Shown: in pieces, positions 10,698 to 22,446 of the stretch
Layout of the letters: each line of letters begins with the position of its first letter
How positions within the stretch are numbered: the stretch's first letter is position 1
NCBI GenBank assembly: GCA_015657535.1
Contig: JADHZB010001211.1
Coordinates: 1 to 45,135, forward strand
Source: Nephromyces sp. MM_2019
Taxonomy: Eukaryota; Apicomplexa; Aconoidasida; Nephromycida
Length of the DNA: 45,135 nucleotides
Direction: 5' to 3'
The notes under the pieces: model-generated
The model's input: only the letters and a program-made list of their open reading frames with translations
Told to the model about the DNA's origin: nothing
Databases searched by the model: none
Translations under genes and position numbers: made by a program

Positions 10698-13600
10698 TCA
10701 ATCCTTGTCCCATTTCAGAACAGCTGCACCCCACGAAAGTCCAGCACCAAAACCTGCCATTACCACTACATCACCTTTCCTTATTCGTCCTGACTTGACC
10801 TTGAGGCAAAAAAAATAAAAAATAGTGTGCAGTTTCAGGTGCATATAACTTACTAACGATACTAAATACCAGAAAAATTTTGGTCCTTTTGCAGTACTCA
10901 CTTTAACAAAGTAATTTTTTTCCAGCAAGTTATAAAAATTATAGCACACACACGCGTGATAGTACGCACAAATGTACACATTAGTTTACACACAAATACA
11001 CATTATTCAAGGTTACATCAATCGTATCAATATATACAAATCTTCAAAATATACCCTTAGTACAAAAAATTATTGAGAACGATATAAAAATAAGTGATTC
11101 TTGATCACACCTTCAAATTCTCAAGTAAATATACAAAAATTAGTTAAATTCACATTAATATACTCATTGGTTTCAACCGCAGCAGAAGCAAACTCTAACC
11201 GACTCATCCAAACAGAGCGGAATGGAAGCCGCTGAAGTATTACCATATTCTTCCAAATTTGATAATATCTGAAGAGACGAGTCAAGTGCAATGAAAACAA
11301 AATGTAAGTAGGCGAAGATTGCAATAAACTAGTGCTGGAATAATAGTTAAGAAACTGAAATCCTGTCGATTGATGAACATCAGAGTAATCACATCAGCAT
11401 AGGATGTGTTGGTAGCATGCATGGTAAAATATTTCTGGTATCTTCAAAAACGTAGCAAATAAAGCTGACCTTATTATGGGGAATTTTCAGTCTGTCAGCA
11501 ATAAAACTCAGAATTCTTTTATTAGCTTGATGCATTACCAGCCAGTCAACCTCTTCCTTCTCTATTCCTGCTTTCTTTAGAGCTTCTTCAATTACCACCG
11601 GGACTTCTCTAGTTGCAAACAAAAATACCTCTTTCCCGCTCATACCTATATTCTGATAAGCACCATTATTGACTCCATATTTGGAAACCTGAGGGCATTT
11701 GAGCGACATTCACACAGAATACTCCGATAGAAAAAAATTTATATGTGGCCCAAAATTGTTTCAGGTTGGTATCAGACCTCTAGCAAGAAATAAAATTACA
11801 AGTAAAAAACTTAGCATTGCTTGTTGTAGACCATATTCCAAAAGCGCACCGTTTAACAAGAAAAATTAAGATGATAACACGCCTAATATGTACCATTTTA
11901 GAATCATGTGATAAAAAACAAAAATCTACTGCTTCTTTCAAGCATAAGCACAGAGAGCTATTCAAAAACATAGACAAGCGCATAGGAGCAAGAAATACTT
12001 ACAGGTCCTTCAACTGCTCTGGTTTTATAAGAAAGAGTTAGTTTTTCTCGCTTTGAGCCGTCACTACGCATTATCCAGCTTAGAACACCAGAAGGATCAG
12101 GTTTTTCACTGGACTGAAGCACAACCGCACCGGCTCCGTCCCCAAAAAGTATGCAAGTATTACGATCTGTCCAATCAACCCAGCGACTCAGGCCATCAGC
12201 GCCAATAATTAAAACGTTTTTATAAGCACCGCTACACACATATTGGTTTCCTGTTTTTAGAATAGCAACATCAATTATTTTACGATATACTAGGTATACT
12301 GTGATGGTGAAATCATCAGCAATACATTTAAAAAAGCTCAGAAAAGATGCGGAGCACTAATGTATATTAACAGTTCAAACAGAAACGATACAACCCTCAC
12401 GCTCAACAGTTCATCAAAGTTTACGTAAAAAAGCCAGAGAGCTCGCCGTGCTTCGAAAACCTCATAAATTTAAACATAAAAAGTGAGTATTTGTTAGCTA
12501 CTATTGAATTGAAATCACTTCGCCTTCAAATTAACAGGATGGAGACAGAAAATTTCAGGCTTTTCTAATTGAAATCGAAAATAATGGATAAAGCAGGCAA
12601 AGAATACGATTTTTAACGCCAGTTAAGTGGGAATAATTTCTATATAGCAAAATCAGTATGCACGCTTGTCAATGAAAAAGGGAATTTTTACTGCAAGGGA
12701 AGATTGATAAGCATAATATATAGTCATATGAGATATTAAACGTCAAAATTATATTGATTAGCGAGTGCTGACCGGTGACAAGACCAAAAAGGAAACCAGA
12801 ACAGGCAGCCGTTAAATCCCATGCCACAGCATTTGAAGCTTCTATCGCATTGGCAACGTAGGGAGCGTCGCCAAACAAATCGTCAGGAGAAGACGTCGCC
12901 AATATCAGCTGCAACAAAAATTTCATGTGCCAGATCACCCTGTGTGCGCGCATTTGTTTTTTCTCCTCCCTCTAAAGTGAAGACTATAACTGCATTTAAA
13001 GTAAGCTCCTCATAAAATTCGTAGCCAAAGCACCAAATAAAAATCAGAAAAAATATACTCCCTGGTGCCTAGATCCGCATGTTTAAGTGTATACTTTCAT
13101 ATGTTTTACGCGCGATAATGACAGCGGCCGGTTGCATAAGAAACACGTTTAATTGAAAAGCCGTAAAAAGCAAAAACACCCAAAGTGATCAAGCGATAAC
13201 CTGGATATTATAAAACATATCAAATTAGCATATATATAGTAACCAAAAATATTATCATAACTACATGATGTACTTGTAAAATGTTCTACACATGGAAAAA
13301 ATTAGCAGCACTAAGAGGCTTAGAAGAGTTCCAAAAATTTGTGAATGCCACACACACGGTATTCACAAATAAAACATTTTAATACACAAAATTCGCACAC
13401 ACGATATTCGCAAACAACTTTTGCACACGCATCCTTCATAAATAAAACATTCGTACACAACTTTCACACACACAACGCCCGCACACATAATACTCACGCA
13501 CGAAAGGCAAAAAAAGCAAATCCCTTTAGGAAAAATACCAAGTCAACATCCTTAGGATCCAGGCGGGCATCTTTCAATGCATGCTTTGCAGCTTGAATCG

Positions 13601-14977
13601 CAAATTCACTTATTTTCTGGGTCCCAGATAAGATATGGCGCCGTGCAATTCCAGTACGTGTGCGTATCCACTGCCAGGAATAAAAATAAAGTATTTTGAA
13701 ACCTGTAATTTAGCTACTGAAATTAAACAATAGTTATGAACAATAGTAGCAACTGCAAAAAAAGCATTAGTAGAAGACCTTTCTAATATATTTAGCAAAT
13801 TGTGGCAATGTGTATGCCCATAGCATACCGGAGACGATGAAATTTTCAAAAAAAAATTAAGTGCTAGCACTAGAACCAGCGGAAATCTTTCATAAAATAG
13901 AATAGCTTACAAGAAACGGTTTGCCTAACTACGCTTTAAATGTATATGTTTATGGCACAAAGCGCAAAGCTGAGGAAGAAAATGCAACTAAAAATATTTT
14001 TTGAAATAGAAGAAAAGGCTAAGCATCGAATCATTAATACAGAAATGAAGATCAAACTAAATTCAAGTGTGGCTCATTGGCGCAGTACTACTCATATATT
14101 AGCAGTTACTGCTTTTCATGCTACTTTGCTTGAAAGAAAGCATAAAAAACAAATGATAGCAATCTAAATACACCATAAAAAATTAGTAATACGAAATTAA
14201 ACGCTAGATGGCATAAATTAGGCTTAAATTCTATAAAGGGCAGGTTAGGTAAAAAACAAATAAAGGCATGCATCCAAGCTTTCAGACCTCATCAGAAGTG
14301 TCAATGATGGACTCCATCTCTTGGTTTGAAATTGAACGGCTGGGGGTGGCACTACCTGTACCTGCGATTCTGCTGAAAATTCTGGATACATCTGCACACG
14401 CAACACAAGAGGTTGAAGGAGTTGAAAAGTATTTTTTGCATGTTAAAAGCATAATCATGGTAGGATGAAAACTATCAAAGCTGTGTAAACATGAGCAAGG
14501 CTAAAGCAGCAACTTCACACTTTGGGCTTGTAGCCATGGAAATGCGGGGACTACTAAGTGGACCATCGTGGATTAAATTTTTCTAAATATTTTTGGCATA
14601 TGAAAAAAAAGGGCCGCGAGATGTGAACTGTAAAGTGAGAAAACTTTGGAAATACAATACACTTTTATTTGAAAATTAACTCTACCGGAAGCAGCTGCTG
14701 ACAAAGCTACGTGATGATGAGAGGGCCTCCTTGACAATTGCGAATATTTTCTCCAATTTGGCCTGACATCAGCCAGAATACGGAAGGCATAAGGCAAAAC
14801 ACGCGATGAGTTCCTTGATTGGACTTTTAAAGGATCCAGAAACGCTTTAGCTGAAGAATCGTAACCCCCTAAGAGCACTGAACCTGCTACAGAAGTCCTT
14901 ATTATGGGCTTCCAAAGATTCAGCAGCACAGTGGAGAAGAAAAACGAAATGGAGAAGCACCAGTGCTTTAGATACAT
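10698..14977 (-). CDS. fabH: Beta-ketoacyl-ACP synthase III (FabH), plastid type II FAS
   Basis: FabH condenses acetyl-CoA with malonyl-ACP to start type II fatty-acid synthesis, in the plastid here. Eight exons with GT-AG borders and matching phase: 14977-14686, 14391-14288, 13670-13539, 12908-12773, 12250-12003, 11688-11470, 11268-11200, 10799-10698 (433 aa, TGA stop). Residues 1-97 form a leader: a hydrophobic signal peptide ([16 protein letters not shown]), then a basic Ser/Arg stretch, as in apicoplast-targeted proteins. The mature part starts near [12 protein letters not shown]. The thiolase triad is intact: Cys212 in TAACSGF, His357 in MHQANKR, Asn387 in EYGNTSAAS. The His-Asn spacing of 30 equals that of E. 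coli FabH. The C-terminal [15 protein letters not shown] motif is standard. I chose ATG 14977 because it puts the signal peptide first. An in-frame ATG at 15166 would add 63 residues and bury it. Confidence 0.97.
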
Positions 14978-15316
14978 CACGAATACCTTCGAAGGAATTG
15001 CTCGAGAAAGGTTTATTCGGGCGCTCTTGAACCCTAAACAACAAGCAAAGGGATATTTTTGTCGGCTGTATTCATCATCAATTATGAGCACACTAGCGAT
15101 TTTTGACCTAAAACTCTCCTCGAGGCCACGGTGGCAAATTTTCTCAGAGGGAAACAAGCGCTTCAATTAGATAAAGCTAGCAGCTATGCATCAGTACGTA
15201 AGTGGTTGCATCATTTCACGCCAAGTGGTAGCGCGCTAAACAGAGAAGGCCCAACAATGGACCAAAAACCTCAAATTTTCTCAACCTCGCCTAAAAAGTG
15301 ATACAGCTTTACTCAG
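14978..15316. promoter_or_regulatory. Divergent spacer upstream of fabH and the lectin-like candidate
   Basis: The minus-strand frame stays open upstream of the chosen fabH start to an ATG at 15166, which may be 5' UTR or coding. On the plus strand an ATG at 15258 opens a short frame that meets TGA at 15300. The reading frame is open again from 15303. No promoter element can be named. Confidence 0.35.
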
Positions 15317-16232
15317 GAGAAGCGAGTCCACGTGAAGAACCGGAGAGGCCATCAAATGAGTGAGGTGCAGAAGCTACTTCTTCCGGAACAGCCTTATATA
15401 TTCACCTCTCAACAACGTTTTCGCCCTTTAAAATTGGAAGCACCAGCTCATGGGCAATCAATAACTTTCTATAATCAAAGGGAGCTTACAGATTTATATA
15501 TACACGCAAAATTTGCACTACGGCAATGACGGCAAGATTTGTTGGTCCTTCAAAATACATGGAGCAATATCAATTGTTTGTCATAGCAGAGCTTCCTGCT
15601 TCATGCTCTAAGCTCAGGAAGGTGTGGAAAATCACAAGCCCTTAGTGGATGATAAAGGTTGAAATGTAACGGGCACGCTTACAACTTCCACTTCGATGCT
15701 CTACCAGATTGCAAGAGGATTTCTTGATGTCGTCGTTTGCTGTACTAACCAAGAGTAGTGTGCTCACATGATGCCCATTGTGTGTTACTTTTACTTACAT
15801 CAAGGCGCAATGCTAAGATGTTCCGCTTCTTATCGTGCAAGGTTCAACAGATTAGGTAGTCTATGAAAATACAAGGTGTGCTGCAATCAAAGCAGCTCAG
15901 AGCTAATGAGCTAATGCGCTGTGATCGCCTGGCAGCGGATAAGGAATAAGATCATTCCAGGAGGCAGTGACTTCAGTACCTCAGCTGACTATAGGAACGC
16001 TGGATATTACACGGCTGAAACTTAAAGGTACAAATCTTTCATTTAAAGCAAATTGTTTGTATTTCTCAAGGCTTTTTATATACATGGGTAACCACGAGAA
16101 AAAATCTTTACGGTACTTCGTGGGGTAATCCCAACGGACACTGCAAGCTTAATAGTGATGGCAATTTTGGCATATATAACCAATATGGGGCAAAAATAGC
16201 ATGTTCAGCGACTTGTACCCAGGTTTTAGCTT
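15317..16232 (+). CDS. Candidate short-exon gene with a bulb-lectin-like domain
   Basis: This candidate was assembled by eye and lies divergent to fabH. Open segments with AG/GT borders are: 15317 up to a stop at 15529 (after TTTACTCAG; about 70 codons, true 3' border unknown), 15708-15754, 15805-15841, 15896-15949, 15961-16027 and 16071-16232. The pairs 15754/15805 and 16027/16071 match in phase. The last exon reads through 53 codons and contains YGTSWGNPNGHCKLN followed by SDGNFGIYNQYG. This resembles the L-x-x-D-G-N-[LF]-x-[IL]-Y core of bulb-type (B-type) lectin repeats, with nearby Cys residues. The segment 15896-15949 ends in an in-frame TAA, so it may close one gene while 15961 onward belongs to another, or the border is wrong. 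No start or end is certain. A secreted carbohydrate-binding protein is inference only. Confidence 0.42.
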
Positions 16233-17648
16233 GTAAGTTGGCAAGTAAATAGGAAGTCCAGTTTCAGATTGAAAGGTGATTTTTTTGGAAGTTTAGTTTC
16301 AAATTGAAACATGATTTCTTGGAAGTTCAGCTTCAAAATAAAAAATAAATTTTAGCAAGTCGCATGATAATGAGCTAATGGGTTCTCAAGTGCATCTGAA
16401 TTACGGGGATATATACGTAGCACTGTCAACGTTAAGGAGATAAACGACAGCTGACTTTGGTATGTGTGCCTACTAGAACTGCAATGCGTGCTATGCTATA
16501 CCGAGCGCCAAGAAACGCCATAGATTTATCTACGCCAAAAAATGTGCTGTCATGTCTTGAATGGTTCATGAAAAAGGGGCCTCGAAAAAGTTTTTTTCGT
16601 CAAACGCATCTTTGTTTTTACAAGCTAGGACGATGATTGACGTTTGAAGATTTCAATGAAAGTAGTCAAGTTTTTTCTTTTACTGGAACACTACAAGAGC
16701 TACGAACGCTATTCTGGAGCTGGTTCCGCGTGCAATTGCCCTAGCAAAAATCCATCCATTCATTAAAGCAGATACTTCAAACTTTACAAAGTGAAACTCG
16801 CTAGAAAGTATCCCCCTAATATGCGCTAAAAAAGCTTTTACGTAGAATTCAAGTTATACGTGCTACTCTGGACAGACTTAAACATCTTCTGGTTGGTAGA
16901 GATTGAAAAGCAATATAGTTTCACACAGCCATTCTATTTTAATACGCTTAAAAACTCATTAATATGCCAAGAAAATTTCCTGCCCTGCTTCGTTGACTAT
17001 CGGTATCATATTTTACAGGCTTTGTACGTACTAAAACTGTTAACTGCATAATGCCTTCTACTAGCCATTTCTTTTAGAAGCATCTAGCACGTTGAGTAGC
17101 ATCTTTTTGAGTAGTAGAACACAAGGAGCTTTTCATAATTGAAAGACTAAACTCCTTGGGATGAGGTATGTTCATACCAGAACGTTGATTAAGCTGCACC
17201 TGGACATCATGAGTTTACTCTGGAAATATACCAGCTAGCTAGGTATACACCATTTTGTGGCTTATTTCATCAAAATAAAGCTCAAAAGCTAGCTACTACT
17301 AAACGGGGCTAAAAGAACATTTTGGTGTACTTGCGATGTATCCAGAAAATAAAATAAACCTACTGCCTCTCTGTATTTGGTATTTTATCGTTAGTTTTCA
17401 TGTAAGCTGTCACATTTATAGGCAAACTGTACAGGAGCAAGATCTTGCACACATTAGTCAAACAGCGGTATATCCTGTACATAAATTTATACGATTCATG
17501 AAACCTTATGTCCTTTCTACGTTACCAAAGTGTACTTTACTTTGTACTCAAGCTGCGCACTTGCTTGGATGAACTGATTCCCATGAAATGTTATGTCGTG
17601 CAGCTGCACCAAAGCTCATCTATGGAACCATGAAAGTTGTTTAAATTC
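16233..17648. other. Spacer with scattered possible plus-strand exons
   Basis: Downstream of the lectin-like exon, short open segments follow acceptors near 16399 (read as HLNYGDIY before a GT) and 16478 (NCNACYAIPSAKKRH). These may continue the lectin-like gene. Nothing beyond about 16560 could be supported. There is a degenerate 34-35-bp triplicate at 16252-16350. Confidence 0.3.
16252..16350 (+). repeat. Degenerate 34-35-bp tandem triplicate
   Basis: Three diverged copies begin with GGAAGT at 16252, 16287 and 16321, each followed by a TTTCA- or TTCA-containing tract and an A/T-rich end. The copies are clearly related but none is identical. Confidence 0.6.
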
Positions 17649-19331
17649 TTAACAAAGTGCATCTTTCAAGAATATGTTTACTTCGGGGTAAATGACCATA
17701 TCCAAATACGAATCGGACTTCAGTCCCAGTAGCCGTCTTTTAAGTGAATTCGGCAGCCAATGTTGTGCATCTTGGATCGTGTATTTTTCATTGCACTCCT
17801 CAAGCTGCCTGATAGCTTTTCTGAAATAAGAAGTTCTGCTTGAAAGCACTATTTACGAGTGTAAACACAATTTCGCCCTACATTCCTCGATAAAGCTAGT
17901 AACTAACTAGGCAGTCTAATGCAGTGGTCGTTATAAGCATGTATCAAAATAAGCAAGTCTCAGCTAATGCTGATATTTTGAAGATGGTAATGATGGGTGT
18001 GATACTAAGCATAGCCCCAATTCGTGTCAAAGGTTTGATTGTGTACTAGCCTTTTTAGCAGAGTAACGACGAGGCTGTTCACGTTGAATAGCATGGATTT
18101 GATTAATGCAGGTTCATTTTCAGTTAAGCCCTTCAAGGAGCGCAGTGGTTCCTCCTTCACGTTCCCCAAAGAACAAAGACGAATTCTCATTCAAGTTGCT
18201 GTGAAGCGCCAAGACAACCCAGAACATCCACAAAAGTGCATAAAATTTACAGCCCAATTTGCCTTGCCATGTACACAGAGCATCTAATTATCCTTTTCTT
18301 TTTGCGCATCTTCAAAAGTAAGTAGCATAAGATTAAGTAGCCATCTGCTTTTTTGCTTATATATTTTTATCCGTTTATTAGTTGAATTTTTTGACTCAGG
18401 TCATGCGCACCTTTTTAGAACAATGAGGAGCATATTGCCAAGGTTTAGCGTATGTTTCTAAAGCAGCCATTGACGCTTGATTTTCTAGGGAACGCACTAC
18501 AATTTTTTTTAATCCATTTTTTGTATTAAACATAAAAAAATGGGGGGTGAAGGTTATTTTTTTTTTCGGAATAGTTATCAGCGTCCAATATAAATCTACT
18601 CTAAAGTTCTATTGCAGGATTAAGAGGTTACAAAGGAGTATGAAGCGCTATTGCATTGCTTAGCTACCATGAACACGCGGACATGCTTCCAAGTTTAGAG
18701 CTTAATAGGTATTCTTACCCATAACCTGACATCTGCTGGCGTTAAATAGTAAACAAACACTCAATTCGTAGGCGAGCTGCATTAGCATGTGGGAAAAGCA
18801 GCTTTAAGGTTAATAATGAGTTCCTCCAATATTCGTTTCCTATTTGAGTTTTGAGCCATCTTTTTTACGCAATCTCGTACTTTGAAACTATATGTGTTCT
18901 AGAATCGCAACAGAGGAAAGATTCCCACGGACAGTTTTTTTCCTTCCCACTAACCTTCTGTGTGTCACCTATGCTGTGGTGGCTCTCTGCCCAACTTTTT
19001 TGCCATGTGTGAACTTCTTCGTGTATACGCGGTTCTTATGCCACGCTGTTACCACAGATAGTTTCACACGAGTTACAAAGCTGTTGAAAGACTTTCCTGT
19101 GCGTCTGATGTACTTGTAGCAAAACGATTTTTGCATCTTAACGCAATGCAATGCTCCGTATTGCAAATCCTTATCACCAGGATTCATATCCAACCCCAAA
19201 TTATAGAGTTGCAAAGCCTCATCCCATTTCTTGGCCTCCTTTAACCGAAAAGCCTCAGCTTTAATAGCTTCGATGCTACGGGGAGCAGCAGCTGATGGTT
19301 GAGCTCGGGAAATAGAGTTTTCTGTTGCCAT
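17649..19331 (-). CDS. Candidate TPR-domain protein gene (exon chain incomplete)
   Basis: The ATG at 19331 starts a frame open for 120 codons. Its first about 60 residues are Ala/Ser-rich and then read EAFRLKEAKKWDEALQLYN, LGLDMNPGDKDL. This is the helix-turn-helix spacing of a tetratricopeptide repeat (A/G at the packing positions, W-x-E-A-L). The exon probably ends before 19147 at GTTAAG, or earlier at the GTGATA near 19175. A second exon, 18496-18411, has clean borders and reads ENQASMAALETYAKPWQYAP. A last exon, 17820-17649, follows TTATTTCAG, reads AIRQLEECNEKY and ends at TAA. Exons between 18410 and 17821 are likely but unresolved. TPR proteins act as co-chaperones or assembly scaffolds. 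Which one this is cannot be said. The gene lies head to head with the plus-strand candidate starting at 19508. Confidence 0.5.
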
Positions 19332-19507
19332 TTCGTAAAAAAGTTATTTTAGATTACCGTAAAATACTTTTTTCACAACTGAAAAGCTTTTGAGCAATTA
19401 ACTCCAAAAAATACTATAGCTTTAGATTCGTCCAAATTAATTTGGCTTTAATGATTTCTAATGCATAACAAATAATTTTCCAGATTCTTAAAGCTACAAA
19501 CTGACGA

Positions 19508-21240
19508 TGTCCAGGTTGGCAAATGCTGGATCTAATTGGGTGCGCGAAACAAGTTGATCTAAAAATATAGCGAAGCAATTGTGACAGCTATTCGTGCTAT
19601 GCGCGATACACTTGGATTACCCCAATGCTTCATTTTAGCGCGAGAGTGACTTCCTTATGCACGAGAGTGATGCTCCCCTTTGTTACATCGCCGCTATTCC
19701 TAGTGGCCTAGTAAAAAAGTGGGTCTGCGGATTCTAGACCCTGCAACGTGTCGTCAACCTTTGAGATTAGCGCACGCTGCATGTCAAGTTTCCAGAATAG
19801 CTGCAACAATGCGCACCTAGTCGTCCGGCTTTAGCCGTGAACTATTTGAGATCGCGGTTATTTAAGAATATCTCCTTTTTTAAAGATTTGTCGACTCTAT
19901 AAAAGCCTTTCAGCATCGCATCGATGGCACATTTAACTATGAAATAGAAATAGCAGGAAATAAATAACACGGAGATTTCACTGGGGTATTAAAGTATTGA
20001 TGGTATTTCTATTGGCAGTAGCTTACGTGACGCGTCAGCATAAGCTTCAATCTTGTTGATCTGCTTACCACTCTTTCCTGTAGAAGCCGATGCAAGCACT
20101 CCTACGCAAGGGCACTCGTTTGCACGCACTCAACATCTCTTGCAAGGTCCTCCAATAATATTACCTAGCATGCATCAGCTATGAAGAGTACAGGCAAAAC
20201 ACACCGCCTAGATACTAGTTCACATTAAGATGCTTGCACTCTGATATAACGAACTCACTACTACGGCTGTGTAAAGGTCCCAGTGGGTAATGGGACATTC
20301 ACTACGTAGAGCCCACAGACGTCAGCTCAAATCAGACAAGCCCAGTGTGTAGCCCATTCTTGAAAGCGTTGCATGTTAGCATCAGACAAGGAATCATTAT
20401 AGCTCATTACTTCAACGGCGTTACATATTAGCATCACTTTTCCTAGATTTACGTGCTTTTACGCCGGTAAAGTCCAAGTATTAGAGGAACAACGGGGGCT
20501 AAGATTACGGCGTTAGAACCTGTCTCTTTGCACTCCCACGCATGCTGCAAAAATCAGCGTAGTATAATTTCATGCTTGAAAAAGCAGTCCATTGCCCCCC
20601 CCCAATAACGGAGAATAATTCATATATTTTACTCTAGAAACCAGTCCAGACAATGATTTTTACATATATATTTCAACGGGAAAGGCACCACATTTTATGA
20701 GTGAGGATACATACTCAGTGCGTATGCCAAAATGATGCATAAAGCACCATATTAAATTCCGTGACCAAGAATTCATTCACTGCTCCGCAGCAATAGTCTA
20801 ATAAACTGACTGCACAGACAAATTTCTTAAACTCTAAGCAGGAGTGGTACTTCATACCCACAGCAGAATCTAGGTCGCCCATAGAGCTCTTTTGTAAATA
20901 TGTGCTGCGGAATTATTCCAATATATAGACTCTATCGCAAAACGCTTAAATCAATGAGAAATTACCCTTCATAAGCTACGTATTAGAATATAAAGAGTAA
21001 AAAAATTTTTTACATGAAGTACTCCTAATAATATTATTAGTATATTTCCAAACAGGGGTTTTTATAAAGTCTTAGAAATGGGTGCGAATCCTATGATTTA
21101 TGAAGACCAAAAATTGCAAAAGTTCCTCCCTATCAAGCAGTACTAAAGGCCGCATATATACATATCTTCCCGGAGGAACGATAGGTAAAGGATTCCAACA
21201 AGCACTGCGGTTTGTTACAATTTGGTATCGGATGAGCAAA
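19508..21240 (+). CDS. Candidate short-exon gene, unrecognised
   Basis: I do not recognise the product. Segments with AG/GT borders and consistent phase are: 19508-19552 (ATG; MSRLANAGSNWVRET), 19588-19645 (IRAMRDTLGLPQCFILAR), then 20485-20561 (GTTGAKITALEPV), 20638-20717 (DNDFYIYISTGKAPHFM), 20842-20893 (EWYFIPTAESRSPIELF), 21070-21139 (LEMGANPMIYEDQ) and 21191-21240 (PTSTAVCYNLVSDE). Gaps are mostly 50-180 bases. The 35-base gap after 19552 is suspiciously short. Between 19645 and 20485 other open pieces exist (for example SSGFSRELFEIA near 19821 and HRIDGTFNYEIEI near 19911), but their linkage is unclear. After 21240 a plus frame is open to 21609 without a certain acceptor. It is divergent from the TPR candidate, with about 180 bases between starts. 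Confidence 0.42.
20351..20438 (+). repeat. Degenerate tandem duplication, about 35 bp, period 50
   Basis: Two related blocks start AGCCCATT (20351) and AGCTCATT (20401) and share a GCGTT-then-TTAGCATCA order. They are about three quarters identical by eye. Confidence 0.5.
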
Positions 21241-22446
21241 GTAAGCAAGGGGTAAAATCCGTTTCACTGATAATATTTCTTTTAGTTTTCCACTTTTTTG
21301 ATCATATCTTTAAAACCTAGCAATTACCACAGAAGGTAATTTTTGTATTTCAGTGGTAGATTACCCTTGAAGAATTTAATTCTTACTACAAGGGAAGCTG
21401 ACATGCTCCAAGTCAGAAAATTGCAGTTAAGGCAATTTAGTAATTTTATGGAAAAATTTTATATTTATATATTTTTAAATACTGCAAATGCCGCGCGTAT
21501 AGATTTACCAAAACTTTTGGCATTAAAAGGCATATATATGCCCCTGAACTGGAATGGGCGAATGCCAGTGTCTCAACCCAGCTTAAAGAAATTTCGGCAG
21601 TTACATTAGCAGAAATCCACGAATAAAACTTTAGAAAGACATGCAAATCAGCCAGTAAGAAACATCATCATAAACATTGAAATATCATCTACTTATAAAG
21701 GATAAAGAACACGCACACCGCAATGATTTCATCATGGCACCAGATCAGCCAGCAAATACTTTTAGCTTCCAGCTACCTGCAACGATCAAGTAAGGAAAGC
21801 AACGAAGAAACCGAAACCAAGAAACAAAAGGGGGAAAAAACGATTGCAAAGTGTAAAGATGCTCGCAGAGGCTATTCCATCAAGTATACGGTGCGAAAGG
21901 CATTGAGGAACAAGCTTTTATGCAAAAGACCGTCCTTTAACGTTTGGCAGAAGTACTAATGGAGCAAGATTCCAATGTTTGACAAAAAGCATCAGCAGCA
22001 CACACAAGTAGACGAATTCTTAGTCTTATACAACCTCCAAGCACACTCATTTGGACAGCAAAAGGTTTCGGTATTGACTTTTTATTCGCTCAATCTCAAC
22101 TATCAAAAAATATAGAATCCAGCACTCCAAAGATTCTTTCACTGCATGAATCAACCAAGCGTTAAATGCGCAGAAAATCTGCAGAACACAGATCAGCTTT
22201 CGTTAATTAATTGTTTCTGATTCTTTGAATGGCTAAGCTATGTATTTGAAGAAGTTAATTGCTCATTTACGGGATCACTTAAACCCCCTTGAGAAAAAAA
22301 AACCGGAATCGTCTAAAACTGAGGTTTAATCACGATAATCAGCCCAATTTAGCTAGCTAAATACATCAAGAACACGAAGCTACTGTTTAGAGTTTGCTAA
22401 ATGCTAGGATTTAAGCATTCGCTGAGTTTCAAGTACTGAAATACAG
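21241..22446. other. Spacer downstream of PDIA6, mostly unassigned
   Basis: The plus-strand frame 21343-21609 follows a TTTGTATTTCAG acceptor-like site and may be a terminal exon of the upstream plus-strand candidate, but the phase does not join cleanly. From about 21620 to 22446 I see nothing I can support on either strand. PDIA6 terminates at 22447 on the minus strand. Confidence 0.35.

Noticed and set aside
15258..15529. Single reading frame from ATG 15258 through an in-frame TGA, suggesting TGA readthrough or recoding
   Set aside because: FabH ends at TGA as expected and no conserved position in the named genes uses TGA for an amino acid. An acceptor at 15316 explains the open part without recoding.
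20447..20484. 18-base intron between 20466 and 20485
   Set aside because: All securely defined introns in the window are over 150 bases and candidate ones are 35 or more. The apparent 20-base upstream exon is probably intron sequence.
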